A DNA stretch of 26,162 bases from an uncultured Bacillota bacterium (lineage in GTDB: Bacteria > Bacillota > Clostridia > Peptostreptococcales > Anaerovoracaceae). Of this stretch, positions 15,294-24,431 are shown piece by piece. Numbering within the stretch: position 1 is the stretch's first letter; the number at the start of each line of letters is the position of its first letter. The translations under genes were made by a program, and so were the position numbers. The stretch covers positions 1 through 26,162 of the forward strand of contig CAUDEQ010000022.1 in NCBI GenBank assembly GCA_958448635.1. The letters run 5' to 3'. Below the pieces are notes generated by a model. That model made no database searches. It was given only the letters and a program-made list of their open reading frames with translations, and was not told the origin of the DNA.

Positions 15294-16316
15294 ATGCAAG
15301 CTCAGTTGAACAAAATTTTAGAAGATGCCAGAGCGCAGCTGCAGGCTGCCGAAACGTTGGCACAGACTGAAGAAATCAGAGTCAGGATGCTGGGTAAGAA
15401 GGGCCAGCTCACGGAAATCCTGAGAGGAATGGGAAAGCTGTCTCCGGAGGAAAGAAAATCCACCGGACAGATAGCAAACAAGGTAAGAGCAGAGATCGAA
15501 GGAATGCTGGAAGAAAAGTTTGCAGCTGTTAAGAAGGCCGCCAAGGAAGCCAAGTTCAAGGCGGAGAAGATCGATGTCACCGAACCGGGCAAGGATATTT
15601 TTGTCGGAGTCAATCATCCTTTGACGATTACCATAGAAGAGATTTCCAAGGTCTTTATGAATATGGGCTTTGCTATAACAGAGGGTCCTGAGGTGGAAAC
15701 TGTATTCAACAATTTCGACGGTCTCAATGCGGGGCCTAATCATCCTGCAAGAGACATGACGGATACCTTTTATATCACGGAGGACATATTGCTGAGAACT
15801 CAGACCTCCACGGTACAGGTGAGAACGCTGCTGAAGCAGCAGCCTCCTATCAAGGTGATTGCTCCGGGCAGATGCTTCAGGTGTGATACTCCCGATGCCA
15901 CGCACTCGCCTATGTTCCACCAGATAGAGGGCCTGGTGGTTGACGAGGGAATAACAATGGCTGATTTGAAGGGAACGCTGGACAGCTTTGCAAAACAGCT
16001 TTTCGGAACCGGAACAAAGACGAAGTTCAGGCCTCATCACTTCCCGTTTACCGAGCCAAGCGCTGAAATGGACGTATCCTGCTTCAAGTGCGGAGGCAAG
16101 GGCTGCAGGGTATGCAAGGGCAGCGGTTGGATAGAGATTCTGGGCTGCGGTATGGTACACCCGAATGTGCTGAAGGTAGGCGACATAGATACCGAAAGGT
16201 ACACGGGCTTCGCCTTCGGTATGGGAGTTGAGAGAGTTGCCATGCTGAAATACGGAGTTGATGATATCAGACTGTTCTATGAAAACGATATGCGTTTCAT
16301 CAATCAGTTCAAATAG
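15294..16316 (+). CDS. pheS: Phenylalanine-tRNA ligase alpha subunit PheS
   Basis: PheS is the catalytic subunit of the alpha2-beta2 phenylalanyl-tRNA synthetase, charging tRNA-Phe. The 340-residue product has an N-terminal coiled coil (about 1-90) and class II motifs: GPEVETVFNNFDGLN (131-145), the motif 2 region ATHSPMFHQIEGL (202-213) and motif 3 GFAFGMGVERVAML (305-318). A four-cysteine insert CFKCGGKGCRVC (263-274) is the usual zinc-ribbon-like element of Firmicutes PheS. Length is normal. GAGAGG (15279-15284) serves as the SD and the gap to the TrmH gene is 6 nt. Confidence 0.97.
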   Translation: MQAQLNKILEDARAQLQAAETLAQTEEIRVRMLGKKGQLTEILRGMGKLSPEERKSTGQIANKVRAEIEGMLEEKFAAVKKAAKEAKFKAEKIDVTEPGKDIFVGVNHPLTITIEEISKVFMNMGFAITEGPEVETVFNNFDGLNAGPNHPARDMTDTFYITEDILLRTQTSTVQVRTLLKQQPPIKVIAPGRCFRCDTPDATHSPMFHQIEGLVVDEGITMADLKGTLDSFAKQLFGTGTKTKFRPHHFPFTEPSAEMDVSCFKCGGKGCRVCKGSGWIEILGCGMVHPNVLKVGDIDTERYTGFAFGMGVERVAMLKYGVDDIRLFYENDMRFINQFK

Positions 16317-16328
16317 GAGGTTAAATAG

Positions 16329-18803
16329 ATGTTAGTTCCAGTTGAATGGCTAAATGATTATATAGATTTAAAAGATATCGGAATTGAGGAATTCTGTGAC
16401 CGAATGATAATGTCAGGCTCCAACCTTGAGACATGCGAGCATTTCTGCGAGGAAATCGACAGAGTCGTGGTGGGAAAAATAGAGAAGATAGAGAAGCATC
16501 CTGATGCCGACAAGCTGGTGGTATGCAGTCTCAACGTAGGTGAAGAGGAGCCTGTCCAGATCGTAACAGGCGCACCGAATGTATTTGAGGGCGCATACGT
16601 TCCGGTGGCACTCCACAAGAGCAGGATTCCCGGACCGATCCACGGGCAGCCTAAGCAGGAGGGTGGTGTAAAGATCACCAAGGGCAAGCTGAGGGGTGTT
16701 GAATCCTTCGGAATGCTCTGCTCGGCAGAGGAACTTGGCTTTGAGGATAAGGTGGTTCCTGTGGCTCATAAGGACGGCATATGGATTCTTGAAGAGGAAT
16801 ATGAGCTCGGCATGGATTTTGCCGAAGCCCTGGGTCTGAAGCAGGCAGTGGTCGATTTTGAAATCACGCCTAACAGACCTGACTGCCTTGCCATGGTGGG
16901 AATGGCAAGAGAAGCTGCGGCCACATTCAAGAGAGGCTTCACATATCCTGATACGGAGCTGGCTGAGGAAGGTGATAAGAAGGCTGAGGATTTCGTATCG
17001 GTAGAGATAAAGAATCCTGAAGGCTGCAAGAGATATGTGGCAAGGATAGTTACAGACGTCAAGGTGGAGCAGTCACCTTGGTGGCTTCAGAAAAGACTCA
17101 TGTATGCAGGTATGAGGCCTATAAACAACATCGTAGATATTACCAACTTCGTAATGTTGGAGTACGGACAGCCTATACATGCATTCGATATAAACCAGGT
17201 AAAGGGCGGCAAAATAATAGTCGAAAACGCTTCGGAAGGCGAGATGTTCACGACGCTGGACAACACGGAAAGAAAGCTTTCCGATGACATGCTCCTCATC
17301 AAGGATGCCGAAAGAAGCATAGCCATAGCGGGAGTTATGGGCGGTCTCAACTCCGAGATCGAGGACGACACCACGACCATCATCGTGGAGTCTGCCAACT
17401 TCAACGGCGACAGCGTGAGAGCGACTTCAAAGAAGCTTGCTCTCAGGACAGAGGCTTCGTCGAGATTTGAAAAGGGCATAGATCCTAATCTCTGCGAGGC
17501 GGCTGCCGACAGAGTCTGCAGGCTCATCGAGCTCATCGGAGCAGGAAAGGTATGCAAGGGAAGCGTTGACGTATATCCGGCTCCTGAGACGGCCAAGACG
17601 ATAGATGTTAGAGTAGATCGTGTCAACAAGGTATTGGGAATCCAGCTTGGTCGTGAGGAAATGGTGGAAATCCTTGAGAATCTCGAGATCAAGGTGGCGG
17701 AAGAAGGAAACATCATGACGGTTACACCTCCTACCGTAAGACAGGATCTGCTGGAGGAAGAGGATTATATAGAAGAAGTGGCCAGAATATTCGGGTACGA
17801 TAAGCTTCCGTCCACGCTGCCTAAGGGAAACAACGAGGCAGGAAAATCCAGAGAAAGGGCGTTGAGAGACATGGCAAGGGACGGTCTTTGCAGCATGGGC
17901 TTCAACGAGATCCAGACTTATTCCTTCGTAAGCCCTAAGGGTGTGGACAACGTGAGGATCGCAGAGGACTCATGGGAGAGATCCTTCGTGAGACTTATAA
18001 ATCCTCTTGGAGAGGAAAACTCTGTAATGAGAACAATACTCACTCCTAACATGATGGAGGTGTTGGCAAGAAATTATTCCAGAAACATAGATGCTGTCAG
18101 GGCATTTGAAATAGGAAACACATTTATGGACAATCCGTACAGCGCAGACAAGCTTCCGGATGAGCAGTATTCTCTGTGCATCGGAATGTACGGAAAGGAC
18201 CGGGACTTCTACGATCTGAAGGGCGCACTTGTTGAGCTTCTCAGACTCATGGGCATCAAGGAGCCTGTATTCGCCGCAGAGTCCGAATACGGAGTTTATC
18301 ATCCGGGAAGATGCGCCAGAGTACTGGTTCCGTCGGGAAGACCTGCGCCTGAAGGCATGGAGCCTGAGATGGACGAGTTGGGCATCATGGGAGAGATACA
18401 TCCCGATGTTGCCGAAAACTACGGAATGGACAATGTGAGAATTTACTGCTGTGAGCTGATGTTCGATGCGGTCATCAGACATGCCGATACGGAGAAGGCA
18501 TATTCGCCGCTTCCTAAATATCCATCGACATCCAGAGACATCGCCCTTACCGTTGACGAGGATCTGGAGGTCGGCAAGATAGAATCGGTCATCATAGAAA
18601 ACGGCGGCAGGATACTTGAAAGCGTGAAGCTCTTTGACGTATACAGAGGCAAGCAGCTGGAGGAAGGAATGAAGAGCGTTGCTTTCTCGCTGGTTTACAG
18701 AGATGCCGAAAAGACATTGACAGACGAGGACGTTGCAGAAGTACATGAAAAGGTACTTGAGGCTCTTAAGGATAAATTAAACGCTGTTTTGAGAGAAATT
18801 TAG
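16329..18803 (+). CDS. pheT: Phenylalanine-tRNA ligase beta subunit PheT
   Basis: PheT is the large beta subunit of phenylalanyl-tRNA synthetase, which binds tRNA and edits mischarged Tyr-tRNA-Phe. The 824-residue bacterial-type product has an OB-fold tRNA-binding domain (about 40-150, with HPDADKL at 57-63), the B3/B4 editing domain with the GVMGG signature (335-339), a B5 domain (about 405-475), the catalytic-like core, and a C-terminal FDX-ACB domain starting YSPLPKYPSTSRD (725-737). It has a strong AGGAGG SD (16315-16320), 12 nt after pheS. The codon bias (ATC and GAG preferred) fits high expression. Confidence 0.97.
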   Translation: MLVPVEWLNDYIDLKDIGIEEFCDRMIMSGSNLETCEHFCEEIDRVVVGKIEKIEKHPDADKLVVCSLNVGEEEPVQIVTGAPNVFEGAYVPVALHKSRIPGPIHGQPKQEGGVKITKGKLRGVESFGMLCSAEELGFEDKVVPVAHKDGIWILEEEYELGMDFAEALGLKQAVVDFEITPNRPDCLAMVGMAREAAATFKRGFTYPDTELAEEGDKKAEDFVSVEIKNPEGCKRYVARIVTDVKVEQSPWWLQKRLMYAGMRPINNIVDITNFVMLEYGQPIHAFDINQVKGGKIIVENASEGEMFTTLDNTERKLSDDMLLIKDAERSIAIAGVMGGLNSEIEDDTTTIIVESANFNGDSVRATSKKLALRTEASSRFEKGIDPNLCEAAADRVCRLIELIGAGKVCKGSVDVYPAPETAKTIDVRVDRVNKVLGIQLGREEMVEILENLEIKVAEEGNIMTVTPPTVRQDLLEEEDYIEEVARIFGYDKLPSTLPKGNNEAGKSRERALRDMARDGLCSMGFNEIQTYSFVSPKGVDNVRIAEDSWERSFVRLINPLGEENSVMRTILTPNMMEVLARNYSRNIDAVRAFEIGNTFMDNPYSADKLPDEQYSLCIGMYGKDRDFYDLKGALVELLRLMGIKEPVFAAESEYGVYHPGRCARVLVPSGRPAPEGMEPEMDELGIMGEIHPDVAENYGMDNVRIYCCELMFDAVIRHADTEKAYSPLPKYPSTSRDIALTVDEDLEVGKIESVIIENGGRILESVKLFDVYRGKQLEEGMKSVAFSLVYRDAEKTLTDEDVAEVHEKVLEALKDKLNAVLREI

Positions 18804-18813
18804 GAGAGGGTTA

Positions 18814-19377
18814 ATGGAAAACAACAGAGTAAAGGTGAAAATCTACGGACAGGAATACGTTATTGCGGGAGAAATGTCCAGAGAGGATATCGTAAAGGTT
18901 GCAGCATACGTTGACAACAAGATGATGGAAATTACCGAGGCTGCCAAGGCCGCCGGAGCAGCTCCTTCAAATGTTGCCGTGCTGTCTGCCGTCAACATCA
19001 CAAGTGAGTTCTTCAAGATGATGGACGATATGGAGGATCTGAAGCGCATGAACATCCAGCTTGAAAAGGATGCTCAGCACTACGTACAGCTCTGGGATGA
19101 GTCAAAGAAGAACTACATGGATTATAAGGAAGAGACCCAGGCCATCGTACTTCAGAAGGATGAGCTGATGGTGCAGCTCAGACAGAAGGATGCAGAGATA
19201 CAGGAGCTGAGAGCTGCTGTCGAAGCCGCCAAGTCTCAGGCTCAGGCAGGCATGGAGGAGGTCGTGAAGGAAATCGAGGATAAGTGCAGAGAGCTGGAAA
19301 ACAGCTTCTTCGATCTTCAGATGGAAAACCTTCAGCTCAAGAGAGAAATGGAAAAATACAAGAACAACGGACAATAA
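18814..19377 (+). CDS. zapA: Cell division protein ZapA with long coiled coil
   Basis: ZapA binds FtsZ and bundles protofilaments, stabilising the Z ring. The 187-residue product has a ZapA domain at the N-terminus (VKVKIYGQEYVIAGEMS, about 6-22, then the VAAYVDNKM helix) and a coiled coil that occupies most of residues 75-187. E. coli ZapA is 109 residues and B. subtilis ZapA is about 85, so the coiled coil here is longer, as in other Clostridia. Its place after pheT and before mutS2 is the standard Firmicutes order. A good SD (AGGAG) precedes ATG 18814. Confidence 0.88.
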   Translation: MENNRVKVKIYGQEYVIAGEMSREDIVKVAAYVDNKMMEITEAAKAAGAAPSNVAVLSAVNITSEFFKMMDDMEDLKRMNIQLEKDAQHYVQLWDESKKNYMDYKEETQAIVLQKDELMVQLRQKDAEIQELRAAVEAAKSQAQAGMEEVVKEIEDKCRELENSFFDLQMENLQLKREMEKYKNNGQ

Positions 19378-19380
19378 TAC

Positions 19381-21750
19381 ATGAGAAAAAAGACATTAAC
19401 TGTTTTAGAGTATGACAAAATAATAGAACAGCTTATCGAACAGGCAGGCTCCGAAATGACTAAAAAGGTCATATCGGAGCTGATGCCTTGTAATGATGTG
19501 TCTGAAATAAGGGACAGCCAGGCGGAAACCACAGAAGCGGTAAGGCTCATCAACCATAAGGGGCCATTGCCAGTCGGTGGTTTTTATGATATTGAGGAAA
19601 GTGTTTCCTTCGCCAGAAAGGGAGGCACTCTCACCATGGCGCAGCTTTTGAGGATCCTGTACAACATGAAGACGGCAGAAAGGATAACGACGTTTCTTAA
19701 AAGCGATATCCCGGAAATACCTCTCATATGCTCCGTGGCAGAGCTGCTGGCAGTCCACAAAAAGCTGGCAGACGAGATAGAGAGATGTATCATTTCCGAG
19801 GATGAGATGGCGGACAACGCCAGTCCTGAGCTTCGCAGCATACGGCGTGATATGGTGCGCCAGAGCGAGGCGCTGAAGGTCAAGATGAACCACATCATCA
19901 ATTCAGCCGACAACAGGACGATACTTCAGGATTCCATAGTTACCATACGTAACGGTCGCTACGTTATCCCTGTCAAGCAGGAGCATCGCGGCAAGGTGCC
20001 CGGTATCGTTCACGATCAGAGCGGCACGGGAGCGACGCTGTTCATAGAGCCGCAGGCCATAGTGGAGCTCAACAACCAGCTGAGACAGCTGGAGCTTGAT
20101 GAAAAGGCAGAGATAAACAGGATACTGGCGGAGCTTTCCGAGGGAGTTTCCGAGATATATCACGATCTTGTCAACAATCAGAAGCTGCTGCTGGAGCTGG
20201 ACTTGTTCATGGCTAAGGGAAGGCTGAGCATGGCAATGGACGCTGAGGAGCCTGAGATAAATGAAGACGGTGTGCTTCGGCTGAAATCGGCCAGACATCC
20301 GCTGATAGACGATAAAAAGGTAGTGCCGGTCAATATAAACCTCGGCGGCGATTATACGACGCTGGTGGTCACGGGACCGAACACAGGGGGAAAGACGGTG
20401 ACGCTGAAGACTGCAGGGCTCCTATCGCTGATGGCGCAGACCGGTCTTCACATACCTGCGGCGGCAGGAAGCTGCGTACCCGTTTACGGCAATATCTTCG
20501 CCGATATAGGCGATGAGCAGAGCATAGAGCAGAGCTTGTCCACATTTTCATCCCACATGACAAACATTGTGGATATAGTGGAAGCCTCCGGAAGGGATAC
20601 GCTGGTGCTGTTGGATGAGCTGGGAGCCGGAACAGATCCGACGGAGGGAGCTGCATTGGCCATATCCATATTGGAGCGTCTTGCTGCTTCCGGAGCATGT
20701 ATAATAGCCACCACACATTATACCGAGCTGAAAAAATACGCCATATCGACGGAGGGCGTGCAGAACGCATCGATGGAGTTTGATATAGAGACGCTGAGCC
20801 CGACCTACAGGCTCATTACAGGCATACCCGGCAAGTCCAACGCCTTTGAGATAGCCCGTAAGCTGGGGCTTTCACGGGAGATAACGGATAGGGCCAGAAG
20901 TCTGCTTGAAGCGGGAGATATAGCCTTCGAGGACGTGATAACGTCTCTTGAGGAGGACAAGAAGCGTGCCGAAGAGGAGCGTGATGAAGCCATAATGCTC
21001 AACATAGAGGTGAAGCGGCAGAAGGAGGAGCTGGAAAAGCAGGCCAGGAAGCTGGAAGAGAGAAAGGAACGAGAGCTGGAGGAGGCACGTCACCGGGCGC
21101 GCGAAATAGTCAGAGAGGCAAAGGAAGTCGTCGCTGAGGTCCAGGAGGAGCTGAAGGCTCTGGCAAAACTGGAGAGCATGGGCGAGCGTAATGTCAGATT
21201 TGACCGTGGAAGGAAAAGGCTTAGGGAGCTGGAAAAGAAGAATAGAAGCGGCATCAGGAGGGAAACCAACGATAAGCCTGTCGATCCGGATCAGCTGTCC
21301 TTGGGCAGCAGGGTGAAGATCCTCACGCTGAACCAGAACGGTGAAATCGTGGCTCTCCCCGATGAAAGGGGAAATCTTCAGGTACAGGTGGGCAGGATGA
21401 AGATAGGCGTAAAGCTGAAGGACATCATGCTGATAGATCAGCCCAAGCCTTCAAAAAAGCCTAAAACCACCGGATACGGCAGCCTTTACAGAAAAAAATC
21501 GCAAAATATATCCACATCGGTGGATGTCAGAGGAAAAAACCTTGACGATGCGGTGATGGATGTGGAAAAATATATAGATGACGCTTTTATCTCAGGCCTT
21601 GAAGAGGTCACCGTGATTCACGGCAGAGGTGAAGGCATTCTGCGAAAGGGTCTTCAGGATATGTTCAAGAGGAACAGCAATGTAAAGAGCTTTCGCAAGG
21701 GAACATTCGATGAGGGCGGCGACGGCGTCACCGTGCTGAAGCTGAAATAA
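19381..21750 (+). CDS. mutS2: Endonuclease MutS2
   Basis: MutS2 is a MutS-family ATPase with a nuclease Smr domain. It suppresses homologous recombination in Helicobacter and in Bacillus rescues collided ribosomes. The 789-residue product has a clamp/lever region (1-300), Walker A GPNTGGKT (332-339), Walker B LVLLDE (408-413), the GAGTDPTEGAAL block, a long Glu/Arg-rich coiled coil (about 520-620), a KOW-like segment (641-685) and a C-terminal Smr domain (713-789) with VDVRG and HGRGEGILR (747-755). It lacks the mismatch-recognition domain of MutS1. The gene begins 3 nt after zapA and has no clear SD, so coupling is likely. Confidence 0.95.
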   Translation: MRKKTLTVLEYDKIIEQLIEQAGSEMTKKVISELMPCNDVSEIRDSQAETTEAVRLINHKGPLPVGGFYDIEESVSFARKGGTLTMAQLLRILYNMKTAERITTFLKSDIPEIPLICSVAELLAVHKKLADEIERCIISEDEMADNASPELRSIRRDMVRQSEALKVKMNHIINSADNRTILQDSIVTIRNGRYVIPVKQEHRGKVPGIVHDQSGTGATLFIEPQAIVELNNQLRQLELDEKAEINRILAELSEGVSEIYHDLVNNQKLLLELDLFMAKGRLSMAMDAEEPEINEDGVLRLKSARHPLIDDKKVVPVNINLGGDYTTLVVTGPNTGGKTVTLKTAGLLSLMAQTGLHIPAAAGSCVPVYGNIFADIGDEQSIEQSLSTFSSHMTNIVDIVEASGRDTLVLLDELGAGTDPTEGAALAISILERLAASGACIIATTHYTELKKYAISTEGVQNASMEFDIETLSPTYRLITGIPGKSNAFEIARKLGLSREITDRARSLLEAGDIAFEDVITSLEEDKKRAEEERDEAIMLNIEVKRQKEELEKQARKLEERKERELEEARHRAREIVREAKEVVAEVQEELKALAKLESMGERNVRFDRGRKRLRELEKKNRSGIRRETNDKPVDPDQLSLGSRVKILTLNQNGEIVALPDERGNLQVQVGRMKIGVKLKDIMLIDQPKPSKKPKTTGYGSLYRKKSQNISTSVDVRGKNLDDAVMDVEKYIDDAFISGLEEVTVIHGRGEGILRKGLQDMFKRNSNVKSFRKGTFDEGGDGVTVLKLK

Positions 21751-21786
21751 AAACGTTTAGATAAATCAATGATAAGGAGAAACGAA

Positions 21787-23499
21787 ATGATAAGCTACAA
21801 AGACAAGATTGCGGAGATACTGGCTCCACAGATCGAGGGCCTCGACAAGGAAGAGATCAAGGCCATGATAGAAACACCTGCCGACAGCAAGATGGGAGAC
21901 TATGCTTTCCCATGCTTCAAGCTGGCCAGAGTAATGAGAAAGGCGCCTCCGATGATCGCAAAGGGCATCGCAGAGGCCATTTCCGAAAACAAGGCATTTT
22001 ATAAGGTAGAGCAGGTGAATGCTTATGTCAATATGTTTATCTCCAAGGAGGATTTCGCTTCAGAGGTGGTTTCCGAGGCCATAGGCAAGGGCGACGATTT
22101 CGGCAGAAGCGATGTCGGCGCAGGCAAGAAGGTCATCGTGGAATATTCATCGCCTAACATTGCGAAGCCTTTCCATATCGGACATATCAGAAGTACGGTG
22201 ATTGGAAATTCCATATACAAGATATATGATTTTCTGGGATATGATGTCATCAGGATCAACCACCTGGGAGATTACGGAACTCAGTTCGGAAAGATGATCT
22301 GTGCGTACAGAAGATGGGGAAACAGAGAAGATGTGGAGAGAGAGCCTATAAAGACGCTGCTTTCATATTACACCAAGTTCCATGAGGAGGCTGAAAACGA
22401 TCCGTCCCTTGAGGATGAAGCCAGAGCCATCTTTACAAAGCTGGAGCACGGTGAGGCCGAGGAGGTTGAACTGTGGCAGTGGTTCAGAGACGAGAGCCTG
22501 AAGGAATTCAACAGAGTATACGATATGCTGGGAATAACATTTGATTCATACAACGGTGAAAGCTTCTATTCAGACAAGATGCCTAGATTCGTCAAGGAAC
22601 TGGCCGACAAGGGAATCATGGAGGAGGACAACGGAGCCAACATCGTAAGGTTGGATGACTACAACCTGCCGCCTGCACTGATCACCAAGTCAGACGGCTC
22701 GACATTGTATATCACCAGAGATATCGCTGCGGCAGTATACAGAAAAGAGACGTATGATTTCTATAAGAACATATACGTGGTCGCATCGCAGCAGAATCTC
22801 CATTTCCAGCAGTGGATCAAGATCGTGGAGCTGCTGGGATATGAGTGGGCAAAGGACTGCGTTCACATTCCTTTCGGTCTTGTAAGCCTGGAGGAGGGAA
22901 CCATGTCCACAAGACAGGGAAGAGTTGTTTTCCTTGAGGATGTTCTCAACAGAGCTGTGGAACAGACAAGACAGATAATCGTGGATAAGAATGTAAATAC
23001 GGAGAACATCGAGCAGACTGCCAAGGACGTAGGTATAGGCGCAGTTATCTTCAACGAGCTGTCCAACTACAGGATCAAGGATTATGTGTTCTCGTGGGAT
23101 AAGGTGCTGAACTTCGAGGGAGAGACAGGTCCTTATGTTCAGTATACTCACGCCAGAGCGTGCAGCATCCTGAGAAATGCAGGAGAGGAAACTGTTGCAA
23201 AGGCCAGAGAGGGCTTTGATGCCAAGTACATCACCGGCGAGAGCGCTCACAGACTGATAACGCTGATCTATGAGCTGCCTGATGTTATTCTTGAGGCCGG
23301 CGAGAAGTATGAACCTTCCATCGTTACGAGACATATCGTGGATATAGCGCAGGATTTCAACAGATTTTATCACGATGAGCATATCCTGGTGGACAACGAG
23401 GATGAAAAGGTTGCAAAGGTGGCTCTCGTTATGGCTGCCGGGGCTGCCATAAGGAACGGTCTTGCTCTTCTGGGGATGAATGCGCCTGAGAAGATGTAA
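21787..23499 (+). CDS. argS: Arginine-tRNA ligase ArgS
   Basis: ArgS charges tRNA-Arg with arginine in the cytoplasm. The 570-residue product is a class I synthetase with an N-terminal Add-1 domain, the HIGH signature (SSPNIAKPFHIGHIRST, HIGH at 130-133), the GDYGTQFGKM block (161-170) and a KMSKS-like loop TMSTRQG (372-378) in the usual KMSTRKG position, then the helical anticodon-binding domain ending in MNAPEKM. The ATG at 21787 is preferred to the in-frame ATG at 21769, because AAGGAGA (21774-21780) lies 6 nt upstream of it and would overlap a gene starting at 21769. The gap from mutS2 is 36 nt. Confidence 0.95.
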   Translation: MISYKDKIAEILAPQIEGLDKEEIKAMIETPADSKMGDYAFPCFKLARVMRKAPPMIAKGIAEAISENKAFYKVEQVNAYVNMFISKEDFASEVVSEAIGKGDDFGRSDVGAGKKVIVEYSSPNIAKPFHIGHIRSTVIGNSIYKIYDFLGYDVIRINHLGDYGTQFGKMICAYRRWGNREDVEREPIKTLLSYYTKFHEEAENDPSLEDEARAIFTKLEHGEAEEVELWQWFRDESLKEFNRVYDMLGITFDSYNGESFYSDKMPRFVKELADKGIMEEDNGANIVRLDDYNLPPALITKSDGSTLYITRDIAAAVYRKETYDFYKNIYVVASQQNLHFQQWIKIVELLGYEWAKDCVHIPFGLVSLEEGTMSTRQGRVVFLEDVLNRAVEQTRQIIVDKNVNTENIEQTAKDVGIGAVIFNELSNYRIKDYVFSWDKVLNFEGETGPYVQYTHARACSILRNAGEETVAKAREGFDAKYITGESAHRLITLIYELPDVILEAGEKYEPSIVTRHIVDIAQDFNRFYHDEHILVDNEDEKVAKVALVMAAGAAIRNGLALLGMNAPEKM

Positions 23500-23547
23500 T
23501 TACGGTTTTTAGGAACGATAATGTAAACAGACAGGAGGACATATCTT

Positions 23548-24420
23548 ATGAGATATGAAGGAGATATATACAGACCGCCCAGCGAGGCTTACAGCCTGCT
23601 GGTACAGGTGACCATAGGATGCACGCACAACAAGTGTACTTTCTGCAAAATGTTCAAGGCTAAAAAATTCAGAGTGCGCGCTTTGGAAGAGGTGCTGGAG
23701 GATCTGGCATGGGCAAGAAGGCAGTACAGGAGAGTTGAGAGAATGTTCCTGTGTGACGGAGATGCGCTGGCGCTGAGCAACAACAGGCTCATGCCTATAC
23801 TTGAGTACATCAGGGATAATTTCCCTGAATGCGAGAGAGTGACCATCTACGGCAGAGCCAACGATGTAAACAAAAAATCGGACGAGGAGATGAAGGAGCT
23901 CTATGACGCCGGAATAACCATGGTATATATAGGCGCTGAGTCGGGAAGCGACAAGGTGCTGAAGGATGTAAACAAGGGCGTTACGAGGCAGGAACTGATA
24001 GATGCGGTGAAGAAGATCGAGCGCTGCGGCATGGAGTCCTCCGTGACATTTATATCCGGACTGGCCGGAAAGGACGGTTGGGAGGATCATGCGATACAGA
24101 CGGGAACCATGATAACTGAGATGAACCCGTCATATGTCGGTCTGCTGACTCTGATCGTGGAGCCGAATGTTCCTATGTACGAGGACATACAGTCAGGCAA
24201 GATGAGGCTGCTTACGCCTGAAGAGGTGATGGAGGAAACTCTGCTGATGCTGGAGAACACCAATGTATCGAAGAAATGTGTATTCAGGAGCAACCATGCG
24301 TCCAATTACGTTTCACTTAGAGGTGATCTGCCGCAGGATAAGGAAAAGATGATGGCATTACTGAGGGAGGCTATGAATAATCACGATATGTTTAAAAATG
24401 AAATGTTTAGAGCATTATAG
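23548..24420 (+). CDS. Radical SAM protein of unknown function
   Basis: The 290-residue product has a radical SAM core: an iron-sulfur cluster loop GCTHNKCTFC with cysteines at 25, 30 and 33, a glycine-rich GAESGSDKVL block (SAM binding), and an alpha/beta barrel to the C-terminus. The cluster cysteines are spaced CX4CX2C, not the usual CX3CX2C. A GC(S/T)HNxCxFC loop occurs in a family of short radical SAM proteins, from memory, whose reaction is not known to me. There is no B12-binding or SPASM-type domain. A strong AGGAGG SD (23533-23538) precedes ATG 23548. It is followed after 11 nt by the TPR gene, with which it probably forms an operon. Confidence 0.8.
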   Translation: MRYEGDIYRPPSEAYSLLVQVTIGCTHNKCTFCKMFKAKKFRVRALEEVLEDLAWARRQYRRVERMFLCDGDALALSNNRLMPILEYIRDNFPECERVTIYGRANDVNKKSDEEMKELYDAGITMVYIGAESGSDKVLKDVNKGVTRQELIDAVKKIERCGMESSVTFISGLAGKDGWEDHAIQTGTMITEMNPSYVGLLTLIVEPNVPMYEDIQSGKMRLLTPEEVMEETLLMLENTNVSKKCVFRSNHASNYVSLRGDLPQDKEKMMALLREAMNNHDMFKNEMFRAL

Positions 24421-24431
24421 AGGTATATGAT

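Noticed and set aside
15318..16160. 280-codon minus-strand ORF inside pheS
   Set aside because: pheS is supported by class II motifs and an SD. The antisense frame has no domain pattern and no independent promoter.
17970..18746. 258-codon minus-strand ORF inside pheT
   Set aside because: It is antisense to the conserved FDX-ACB and core domains of pheT, a shadow frame.
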